From assembly GCA_028456385.1 (NCBI GenBank), contig JALNQF010000199.1, forward strand, positions 1 through 64,000: a DNA stretch of 64,000 nucleotides, written 5' to 3'. The translations under genes were made by a program, and so were the position numbers. Shown one piece after another: positions 34,399 to 45,190 of this stretch (position 1 is the stretch's first letter; each line of letters begins with the position of its first letter). The stretch is from Ophiosphaerella korrae. Lineage: Eukaryota > Ascomycota > Dothideomycetes > Pleosporales > Phaeosphaeriaceae. The notes below the pieces were generated by a model that worked only from the letters and a program-made list of their open reading frames with translations, was not told the DNA's origin and searched no databases.

Positions 34399-37300
34399 AT
34401 AGTAGAAAGTTTAACTAAAACAAGTAAAGTACCTAGGAGTAGTTATAAGTTAGATAGTACTATATAGGAAATAATTAAGGAACGTATTAATAAACTAATA
34501 AATAAGAAAGAAGATATAAAAATAGTAATTAAAGCCTTAGAAACGTAGAATAAAGAACTATAAGACTACTTAAGATAAAACAAGGTATAAATTAAAGCTA
34601 TTATTAAAGGATAGAACTAGATAGAACTAATTACTTAACGATTAGAAATAAGCGCAATAAAGAAACTACCTAAGATACCTATTCTTAAAAAGTTTAATAG
34701 AATAAGGGAGAAACTAAGACCTTTTATAGCCTTAGTATAACTCTAGATAGATGTATAAGTACTATACTTTAATATAAAAGAAAAGAAGGTAATATATATT
34801 AGATTGTACTTTAAAGAAGACGTAATAAGATAGTACGAACCCTATTAGATAGACTACTTAATACATGCACTAATAATATAGAAGGATAAAACTAGAGCTA
34901 TTTTTAAAAGTTATAAGTACTTTATAAAGCAAATAAGAGTAGTATTTAAAGATATAGATATTACCTAACAAGCTAAAGAGAAACTTAAGAAGCTTGTATA
35001 ATAAAAAATTGTACCTAAGTACGTATTATAGTTTAAATAACTATTATAGAATATAGAGTAGAATAAATTAGCCCTTATATTACAATTTAAATAAGAACTA
35101 AACGAGAAAATCTAATATAAAATAATCTACATAGAAAAACCTAGAATACTAGAAGCTCTAAAGTAATAGGTAATCTAAATTAATAACGACTTCTAAGAAT
35201 AGAAAAAGAATAAGTATAGTAACTAAACTAGAAACTAGGATACTAGAGACCCTATAATCCTTAACGCAAATAAGGACAAGAAGAAGAAAAAGAATAAAGA
35301 CTTTACGTACTTTAACTATAGTAAGAAAGGCTACTACGTAAAGGACTACTAATTATAAAAGAAGAAGGATATAGTATATTATAAATATAGGAAACTAGGA
35401 TACTTTGTAAAAGATTGTAGGAGTAAGGACTTAAAGAAAGAAACTTAGTTAAAGATAATAGAGAAAAAGAAAGAAGCACTATAAGTATAGGCTAAACCTT
35501 AGGAGAAAGTAGCTAGGAGTAAAGAACTATAGTATATAATACTCTACTAGACCTTTTATTATAAAGACAACTATAATATATACTTTTCTAGTAAGTAGAG
35601 AGTAAGATACTTCTTATAATAGAGAAATAGAGTAGCTATAATAAAAGAAGAAAGAATAAAAGTAAAGCTAAAAGAGACTACTTACGTAATAGACTTACTA
35701 ATAGAAGACTTAGAGAGAGAAGAGCTCTTAGTACTATTAATCCCTACTAAAGGACTAGTAGAAGATAAGAAGACTACTATAGTTACCTCTAAAGAAACAA
35801 GAAGTAATAAAAAAGAAGTCGTATCTAAAGAAATAAGAAGTAACAAAAAAGAAGTCGTATCTAAAGAAATAAGAAGTAATAAAAAAGAAGTTAACGTAAG
35901 AGGTATAGAGTATACTTAGTTAAATATATATAGTTATAATAGCTATACAACAATAGATATAGTAGAACAAAGGTAAGAATAGTAATTTATTTAGAAATAC
36001 TTACTAGTTATAAGTATAGAGGAAACGTACGAAGACTAGAAAGAATATAATCCTAAGAATATAAAGTTTATAGTATTCTAAGAATAGATAAAGTAATATA
36101 TAGTTGTAGTAGGAAGAATACTTATAAGAAGAGAGTAGTAGTATCTTATAAAAAAGACAAGATAAATTAATAAAGCCTATATACTAAGAGTACTAATAGT
36201 ATACTATGTCCTAATAGGAAAAACACCTAGTAGAGATAAATACTAGGAAGGGGACGACAAGATAATAAATCTAGAATATCTAGCACATTTTAAAGCATTA
36301 TAGTTATTATACCTAGAAAAGAACTATATTATATATAGAAACCCTAAAGTAAATAATAATATATAGCTTATAAGAAAAAGAGGCTACGACTATATAAAAG
36401 TAATTCTAGTAGAAGATATCTAAGGATAAGAAATAATACTTAAAGATAGATACATAGTAATAAAGCTAGAACCTAAGCTACTAAAGAAATACGTCCTAGG
36501 AAGACTATAGTATAAATATACGTATAATAAATATCTAAAGCACAAAGAATATAAGCTTAAGATAGGGCTATAGCCCTAGAAGGATAGATAATTTATAAAG
36601 ATACCTAAACAAGAATAGCTAAAAGGCGTAGGAGGCCTATATATTACAAAAATAGGTATATACTAAGAAAGGAAAGTATAATTAATAATTAATAGTAGAG
36701 CTACAAGAAACTTTATATCTAAGAAGTTTATAGAAAACTAAGGAATACGTTATATAATAAAGAGATACCCTTAATAACTAAGTATAATTAAAGGAAAACT
36801 ATTCTAGGAACCTATTAGGTTCGAGATAGTTCTCTCTACGCTAGAATTAGAAGAGATAAAGATTAACAATATAGTTATAGATATAACAATAATTAATAAT
36901 AAACAAGAAATTATACTAAGAATACTATAGTTATAGATAACTAACCTATATATTAATTAGAGAATAGGAAAAATTAGCTACTATAGGATAGAAAAGCTAA
37001 GAGCTAATATAAGTACCTAGAAAAGAGAATTCCTAGAAGAATACAAGAAATAAAAACTATAGCTTATAGAGCTAGAAGACTACCTTCTAGAATATTAGCT
37101 ATAAGACTTAGTAATAGAAATAGAAGAAAGAAAAAACGTTAGATAGAGCCTAGTCTATAGAAAGATAGAAGAAAAATCTAAGATTAAACAAGTATTTATT
37201 AAAAACGTAATTAAGAAAAGATAAATATAAGAATCTAAATCTTTAGTAGTATATAGACTTATATTTATAGATAAAAAAAGAATAAGTAATAAAAGGCTTT

Positions 37301-39900
37301 ACGTAGACTTTAGAAAAACTAATATAGTTATAAACAAAAACTAATACCCTTTACTATAAATAGACAAGATATAAGCTAGACTAAAGAAAGCGAAAATCTT
37401 TATAAAACTAAATATCTAGAACGCCTACTATTAGATTAGAATAAAGAAAGGCGATAAATAGAAGATAGTATTTAGAACATAATAGAGACTATACAAATAT
37501 TTAGTTATACTATTTAGATTAACGAACGTACTAGCTGCGTTCTAAGAAAAAATTAATATAGTACTAAGAGAGTACTTAGATATATTTATATTTGTATACC
37601 TAGACAATATCTTTATATTCTTAGAAATAGAGGAAGAATATATATAATACGTATACAAGGTACTAAAGAAGCTAGTAGAAAATAAATTATTTCTTAAAAT
37701 AAGAAAATACAAATTCTATATAAAGGAAATAGATTTCCTTAGATTTAATATAGAACTAGGAAGAATTAAGATTAATCTAGAAAAGATTAAGTTAATTAAC
37801 AAATAGCTAAAACTAAGAAACCTAAAAGAGGTATAATAGTTCTATAGACTAGTAAACTTTTGTAAGAAGTTAATAATAAGATAGTCTAAAGATATAGAGC
37901 TAATAATAAGACTTATAAAGAAAGATACGCTATTTAAATAGATAAAGGAATACGACGAAGTATTTAATAAGATAAAAAAAAAGTTTATAGAAAACATAGT
38001 TATTAGAATATATAACCTAGACCTACTAGCGATAGTAAAAATAGATGTATCTAACTTAGTCTATAGAATAGCACTAATATAAGAAGACCTAAAGACTAAA
38101 CAAGAATACTTAGTTAAATACTTCTCTAAGAAAATAAAGCTAGTAGAACTTAACTACCTAATCTATAATAAAGAAATACTAGTAATCTACAAAGTATTTA
38201 AATAATAGAGAGTATACCTATAAAGAGTAAAATACTAAACAAAGGTCTATATAGACTATAGGAATCTTATAAGATTTATACTAAATAAAGAACTATTATA
38301 ATAATATACAAGATAGTAGGAATTCCTATTAATATTTAACTTAGAAATTATATATATAAAAGAGAAAGATAATTAATTTATAGACGCCCTTAGTAGAAGA
38401 CTAGACCTATAAGAAGAAGTAAGCGCTACTAGTATAGTTCTAGTTAAGAATAAAGTAGGATATTTAATCCTAAATATACCTAAAATAGCTACTATACTTA
38501 AAAGAACGAGTAGCAAGCTAGACGAATAGATTTAGAAAACAATATAAGAAGTATCTAAAGAAATAAAGAAATTAGAAATCTAAGAAAGACTTATATAAGC
38601 CTATAGAAGAATATATATTATAGGAAAAATCTAGAGAGAATTTATACGACAATTCTATAAGCTACTAGTATATAAATACTAGGAGATTAAGAAAATACTA
38701 AATAGACTATTAAGGGACTACTATACCCTAAAAGTAAGATAACTAGTAAAAGAAGTACTACGAGATTATATAGAGTGTTATAAAAACAAGTATAATAAAT
38801 ATATACTATATAGAATACTATAACTAGTTAAAGTACTAAAATAACTTTAGAGAATAATAACAATAGACTTTATTACGAAACTACTAAAGTTAAGAGATCT
38901 AATATTAGGAGTAGAGTATAATAGAATACTTATAATAGTAGATAAACTTATAAAGTATATATACTTTAGACTATATAAAGAGAAAAGTAGAATAGAAGTT
39001 ACTATATATTAGGTCTTAGGAACTATAATAAGCTAGTATAGTATTCTAGATAAGATTATTATAGATAGAGACGTATAATTTATATTAAAACTATAGGGAA
39101 TAATAATAGTATAATTAGGAATACAATACGTAATATTAACAGTATATTATCTATAAATAGATAGATAATTAGAATAAACAAATTAGATAGTAGAATAATA
39201 TTTAAGATACTACCTTAACTACAACTAGAACAACTAGGTATAGCTACTACCTATAGTACAACTAGCATATAATAGCGTAAAGAATATAGTAATAAGAGTA
39301 TTACTTTTTTTTATAAACTATAGATTTAACTCTAACGTATATAGAACACTAAAGAATATAGAATCTTAGACTCTAAGAGGAGAAAACTTTGTAAATAGAA
39401 TAAAAGAAATATATAATTAATTAAGATAGGATGTAGAATTACTATATAATTAAATAGTAAAGTACTACAACAAGAAATATAAAGAGAGACCCTAATTTAG
39501 AGAGGGAGAAAAAGTATAGTTAGTTAGAAAGAATATTAAGAGTAAACAATCTAGTTTAAAACTAGATTACGTAAAAATAAGACTATATAAGATTAAGAAG
39601 AAAGTTACACTAGTTATATTTAAATTAAAGCTACTAAGTAAAATAAGGATATACTTAACCTTCTACGTAGTACTACTTAAGATAGTACTATAAAGTGTAA
39701 AACTACTAGTATACGAAGTAGATACGTATAGAGAATAAGAGGAATAAGAAGTTAAAGAAATCTTAGTATACTAGTTCTATAATAGTAGGAACTACTACTT
39801 AGTAAATTAGATAAGTATAAACAAGAAAGGATAACTATAAGAAGATATATAAGAACTAGAAGAAAACCTTAACTACTTTAAGAAACTAGAGGACTTCTAA
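34399..39900 (+). pseudogene. gag-pol: gag-pol polyprotein of C1, single frame, RIP-inactivated
   Basis: From an ATA (former ATG) at 34399 to a TAA at 39898-39900, all motifs share one frame over 1,834 codons. Gag has two CCHC knuckles at 35308-35349 and 35377-35418 (Cys now mostly Tyr). The protease active site, N-S-R-A-T from D-S-G-A-T, is at 36691-36705. RT shows F-I-K-L-N-I near 37411 and YLDN at 37597-37608. RNase H contains YIDYRNL near 38250 and ends at DALSRR (38383). Integrase has catalytic codons D 38866, D 39064 and E 39172, the last two 35 residues apart. A chromodomain-like tail (YEVDTYRE, YYLVNWI, ending LEDF) covers 39712-39897. Dozens of TAA/TAG at Gln/Trp positions; no frameshift detected. 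Gag and Pol are fused without a programmed shift. Confidence 0.95.
35788..35895 (+). repeat. three 36-bp in-frame repeats between gag and protease of C1
   Basis: Units start at 35788, 35824 and 35860, each about SKETRSNKKEVV in the gag-pol frame. Element B has only one related segment here. The repeat extends a basic, probably disordered linker between the knuckles and protease. Confidence 0.85.
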
Positions 39901-40539
39901 AATTAAAATCCTCTAGAGCGCCTTATAGTAAACTAAGAGAACTAATATTACTACTAAAAGATAGAAAGGTAATAGGAACGCTTAATATAATAGGAGTAGT
40001 ATCTATAATAGCTTTAAAATTAAGCTCTAACTCTATAAGAGTAGCCTACGCAATAGACTTCTTATTATTTAAGGCTTTTGTCTTATAAAGACAAAGTAGA
40101 TAAGTGTAATTTTTTACCTATATACTTAGAATCTAATTACGTTCTTTTTTAGCCTTAGTAATCTATTTAGATAGTTTATCTTAAGTATAGTTAATAGCTC
40201 TCCCTATTATAAATAAGTATAGACGCAAGAATAAGTATTATAAACCTATACTCTATAAGAGACACACTAGAAAGGTTATAAGACGTATAAGTATTAGTAT
40301 AAATATATACCTTATAAGCCTTACTATGTTTTAAAGAAATATACTCTATAAGAGGATTTAACGCCTTATAATAAGAATAAGGAAATATAGCAATACTATA
40401 GTGTAATACGCGATCTACTAATCGTAGACGACGAAGGGTAGATTTAGTAGGTATAGAGATAGAGGATAAAGAACTCTATATTAATAAAGAAACTAGATTA
40501 ATAATACTAGCCCTAGAATAGATAAACTAGGACCTACTT
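39901..40539 (-). other. 3' internal region of C1 with opposite-strand frame
   Basis: Between the inferred pol stop and the polypurine tract. The minus strand corresponds to the opposite-strand frames of the minus elements (the LYKTKALNNKKS-like segment near 40060-40110). The sense strand also shows a stretch, about 40430-40530, reading VDLVGIEIEDKELYINKETRL. The coding strand cannot be decided by eye. Confidence 0.4.
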
Positions 40540-40553
40540 AGAGGGGGAGATAG
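40540..40553 (+). promoter_or_regulatory. Polypurine tract of C1
   Basis: agagggggagatag sits immediately 5' of the 3' LTR (TATTATAGG at 40554), the expected place for plus-strand DNA priming. The equivalent in B is agagagagagatag at 58063-58076, explained by G-to-A change. Confidence 0.8.
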
Positions 40554-41015
40554 TATTATAGGTATAATAAGAGAAATCGAGATAGAGCTAATTAATCTTA
40601 ACTTAGATACTAACAAAGTATAGGATAAGTAGAGTAATAACTTTAATTAGGAGACTACCTATAACTAGGACACGTAGTAGTAATCTATAATTACGTATAA
40701 ATAGATTAAGGTAATCTATAATAACGTATAAATAGATTAGGGTAATCTATAGTTACGTACAAATAAATTAGTAGTAATCTATAACGTTGTATAAATAGAT
40801 TAAGACAAGTATATAGTTAATAGTAATATATATTATTAGGATAGTATTAGTAATTTAATCCTTTAACTATAGAACGCTAATATAAGATAGTTGTAAAACA
40901 TCTTCTATTGTTTATAGTTATTATAGATTACTATACGAGCTTTTAATATTAACTTATAATCTACTAATAACCTCTTAGGTACTAGGAAGTTAACCCTAGT
41001 AACTAACCTATAATA
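40554..41015 (+). repeat. 3' LTR of C1
   Basis: It begins TATTATAGGTATAATAAG and ends AACCTATAATA; 462 bp, same length as the 5' LTR. It is followed by the tacta duplication and the resumed pol of element D. Confidence 0.94.
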
Positions 41016-41020
41016 TACTA

Positions 41021-44000
41021 GCTTTATCTTCTTAAAGAAGTATTTAACTAAGTATTTTTTTTTAGTCTTTAGGTCTTCCTATATTAGTGTTATTCTATAA
41101 ACTAAGTTAGATATATCTATTTTTACTATTACTAGTAAGCCTAGGTTATATATTCTAATAACTAGGTTCTCTATTAACTTCTTTTTAATCTTATTAAATA
41201 CTTTATTACATTCTTTTATCTATTTAAATAGCGTGTCTTTCTTTATAAGTCTTATTATTAGTTCTATATCTTTAGACTATCTTACTATTAGTTTCTTGTA
41301 GAAATTTACTAACCTATAGAATTATTATACCTCCTTTAGGTTTTTTAGTGTTAGCTATTTGTTAATTAACTTAATCTTTCCTAAGTTAATCTTAATCTTT
41401 CCTAGTTCTATAATAAATCTTAGGAAGTCTATTTTCTTTATATAGAATTTATATTTTCTTATCTTAAGAAATATTTTAGCTTTTACTAGCTTTTCTAGCA
41501 CTTTATGTATATATTACGTATATTCTTCTTCTATTTTAGAGAATATAAGGATGTTATCTAGGTATACAAATATAAATACGTCTAAGTACTCTCTTAGTAC
41601 TATGTTTATCTTTTCTTAGAAGGCTACTAGTGCGTTTATTAAGCTAAAAGGTATAACTATATATTTATATAGTCTATATTATATTCTAAACGCTATTTTC
41701 TATTTATTACTTTCTTTAATTCTAATTTAGTAGTAGGTATTCTAGATATCTAGTTTTGTAAAGATTTTTACTCTTTATAGCTTATCTTATATTATATCTA
41801 TTTATAGTAATAGGTATTAATTCTTATTTATAATTACGTTAGTCTTTCTAAAATCTACGTAAGGTCTCTTTTTACTTATTCTTTTCTTATCTATAAAGAT
41901 AAGTCTATATACTACTAAGGACTTAGATTTTCTTATCTATCTTTTCTTTAGTGCGTTTTCGATAAATACTCGTTTAATTTTTAACTCTTCTTCTATTTTT
42001 TAGTAGACTAGGCTCTATTCTATATTCTTGTCCTCTTTTAGTTTTATTACTAAGTCCTATAGCTAGTATTCTAGGAGGTAGTCTTTAGGCTCTATAAGCT
42101 GTTCTTCCTATTTCTTATATTCTTTTAGGAATTCTCCTTTATAGGTATTTATATTAGCCTTTAATATATTTATTCTATAGTAGTTAATCTTTCCTATCCT
42201 CTAATTAATATATAGGTTAGTTATCTATAACTATAGTATGCCTAGTATTATGTTTTATTTATTATTAATTGTTGTTATATCTATAACTATATTCTTTATT
42301 GTTATCTCTTCTAGTTTAAGTGTAGAGAGAACTATTTTAAACCTAATTAGTTCTTAGAATAGTTTTCCTTTAATTATACTTAACTATTAAGGGTATTTCT
42401 TTATTATATAACGCATTCTTTATGTTTCTATAAACTTCTTTAATATAAAGTTTCTTATAGCTCTACTATTAATTATTAATTATACTTTCTTTTCTTAGTA
42501 AGTACCTATTTTTGTAATATATAGGCCTCTTATACCTTCTAGCTATTCTTACTTAGGTGTTTTTATAAATTATCTATCTTTTTAAGGCTATAGCCCTACT
42601 TTAAGTTTATATTCTTTGTGTTTTAGATATTTATTATACGTATATTTGTACTATAGTCCTCCTTAGACGTATTTCTTAGATAGTTTTAGACTAGGTCTTA
42701 TTACTACGTATCTATCTTCTAGGATTATTTCCTATCCTTAGATGTCCTCTACTAGAATTACTCTTGTATAATTATAGCTTCTTCTTCTTATAAGCTATAC
42801 TTTGTTATTTACTTTAGGGTTTCTATATATAATACAATTCTTATCTAGGTATAATATCTATAATACTTTAAAGTATGCTAGATGTTTAGGATCTATTATT
42901 TTATTGTCTCCTTCCTAGTATTTATCTTTTCTAGGTATTTTAGTAGTTAGGACATAGTATACTACTAGTACTCTTAGTGTATAGGCTTTGTTAATCTATT
43001 ACGTCTTTCTTACAAAGTACTACTACTCTCTTAGGGTAAGTATTCTTTCTACTATAACTATATATTACTTTATCTATTCTTAAAATAGTATAAATTTAGT
43101 TTCTTTAAGATTACGTTCTTTCTAGTCTTTGTACGCTTCCTCTATACTTATAACTAGTAAGTATTTCTAAATAAACTTCTATTCTTTGTTTTATTCTTCT
43201 ATATCTATTATTATATAGCTATTATAGCTATATATTTTTAGCTAAGTATACTCTATATCTCTTATACTAATTTATCTCTTACTTCCTTATAGTCTTTTAG
43301 AAGAAGCTGTAGTAGTCTCTTTATCTAGTACTAGTTCTTTAGCCTAGATTAATAGTACTAGAAGCTCTTCTCTCTCTAAGTCTTCTATTAGTAGGTCTAT
43401 TATATATACTATCTCTTCTAGCTATACTTTTATTTTTTCTTTTATTACTACTACTCTATTTCTCTATTATAAGAAGTATCTTACTCTATTTTTACTAGAA
43501 AGATATATATAGTAGTCGTCTTTATAATAAAAGGTCTAATAGAGTATTACGTATTATATTACCTTACTTCTAGCTACTTTCTCTTAGGGTTTAGCTTATA
43601 CTTATAGTACTTCTTTTTTTTTCTTAGTTATCTTTAACTAAGCTTCTTTATCTTTCTTATAGTCTTTACTTTTGTAATTATTTACAAAGTGTCCTAGTTT
43701 TCTATATTTATAATATACTATATCTTTTTTCTTTTATAATTAGTAATCTCTTATATAGTAGCCTTTCTTACTATAGTTAAAGTACGTAAAGTCTTTATTC
43801 TTCTTTTTCTTCTTATCTTTATTTACGTTAAGGATTATAGGGTCTCTAGTATTCTAGTTTCTAGTTTAATTACTATACTTGTTCTTTTTCTTTTCTTAAA
43901 GGTTATTATTAATTTAGATTACTTATTACTTTAAGGCTTTTAGTATTCTAGGTTTTTCTATGTAAATTATTTTGTATTAGATTTTTTTGTTTAATCCTTA

Positions 44001-44696
44001 TTTAAATCGTAATATAAGAGCTAATTTATTCTACTCTATATCCTATAATAGTTATTTAAACTATAATACGTACTCTAGTATACTCTTTCTTTATATAAGC
44101 TTCTCGAGTTTTTCTTTAGCTTATTAAGTAATATCTATATTCCTAAATACTACTTTTATTCGTTTAGTAAAGTATTTATAACTTCTAAAAATAGCTCTAG
44201 TTTTGTCTTTCTAGGTTATTAGTAAATATATTGTATAATCTATCTAGTAAGGCTTATACTATCTTATTATGTTTTCTTTAAGATGTAGTCTAATATATAT
44301 AACCTTCTTTTCTTCTATATTAAAGTGTAGTACTTATATATCTATCTAGAGTTATACTAAAGCTATAAAAGGTTTTAGCTTCTCTCTTATTCTATTAAAC
44401 TTCTTAAGAATAGGTATCTTTAGTAGTTTCTTCGTTATACTTATTTCTAGGCGTTAAGTAATTATTTCTATCTAGTTTTATCTTTTAATAATAGCTTTAA
44501 TTTATACTTTGTTCTACTTTAAGTAGTCTTGTAGTTCCTTGTTCTATATTTCTAAAGCGATAATTACTATCTTTATATCTTCTTTCTTATCTATTAATTT
44601 ATTAATACGTTCTTTAATTATTTCCTATATAGTACTTTCTAACTTATAACTACTCCTAGGGGCTTTACTTAACTATTTAATTAAACTTTCTACTAT
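41021..44696 (-). pseudogene. gag-pol: pol-to-gag segment joining D and F
   Basis: It continues pol of D after C1: RT box YLDN at 41553-41564, then protease, the gag-pol linker, knuckles near 43690-43790, and an inferred start ATA at 44694-44696. The gag end leads to a primer-binding block and an LTR (44758) that is not D's type. D's own protease-to-gag is at 49542-52040. The left part is therefore D and the right part another minus-strand element, F, with a homologous switch at or before about 42250. Confidence 0.85.
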
Positions 44697-44757
44697 CGTA
44701 TTAGCTAGACCGTGCGCTACTTACGCTTCGCTTCTTGTAATAACTAGATTAGCAAGG
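44697..44757 (-). promoter_or_regulatory. Primer-binding region of F, least mutated copy
   Basis: Read on the minus strand after the LTR: CCTTGCTAATCTAGTTATTA, then caagaagcgaagcg. The other copies show A for G and T for C at the RIP-sensitive positions, so this is close to the ancestral form. Confidence 0.6.
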
Positions 44758-45190
44758 TGTAATAGGTATTACTAGGGCTAGCTTCCTAATACCTAATTGT
44801 AGTATTAGTAGATTAAGAGGTAATAACAAAAGTTTGTATTTTAATTATACAATAACTTGTTAACAATAGAAGATATTTTATAACTATCTTGTATTAGCGT
44901 TCTATAGTTAATAGATTAGATTACTAATACTATCCTAATAATATATATTGTTACTAACTATATACTTGTTGTAATCTGTTAATCTATAGTTACTAAGACT
45001 AATAGATTATAGATTACTTTAATCTATAATCTACTAATACTAAGAGTCTATAGATTATAGATTACTCTAGGTGTCCTAATTATACGTAGCCTCCTAATTA
45101 GGTTCGTGCTCCCTAGGGTTATATAAGTCTAAGTCTATTATCGTAGAGCTAATTAGGTTTATCTATAGTTCTCTTATTACTATTGTAATA
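44758..45190 (-). repeat. 5' LTR of element F
   Basis: It begins TGTAATAGGTATTACTAGGG and ends TATTGTAATA; 433 bp. The centre has taatctgttaatctatag and inverted blocks like the K-type LTR. To its right, plus-strand pol of element E begins directly, so F had inserted into E. The 5-mer after it is atact (45191-45195). Confidence 0.88.

Larger units (their letters stand above)
33876..41015 (+). mobile_element. Element C1: full-length plus-strand chromovirus
   Basis: Two 462-bp LTRs (33876-34337 and 40554-41015) lie within the duplication tacta (33871-33875 and 41016-41020); total 7,140 bp. The first 120 or so bases of the two LTRs align without gaps, and every difference I see is C/T or G/A. 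The polypurine tract is at 40540-40553 and the primer-binding block follows 34337. It is a late insertion in the stack and the best copy for reconstructing the family. Confidence 0.95.

Noticed and set aside
34399..39900. Stop codon readthrough or recoding (TAA/TAG as Gln) as an explanation for in-frame stops
   Set aside because: Stops sit at both Gln and Trp positions, Cys codons are changed to Tyr and catalytic Asp to Asn, all of C-to-T or G-to-A type, which RIP explains and a changed code does not.
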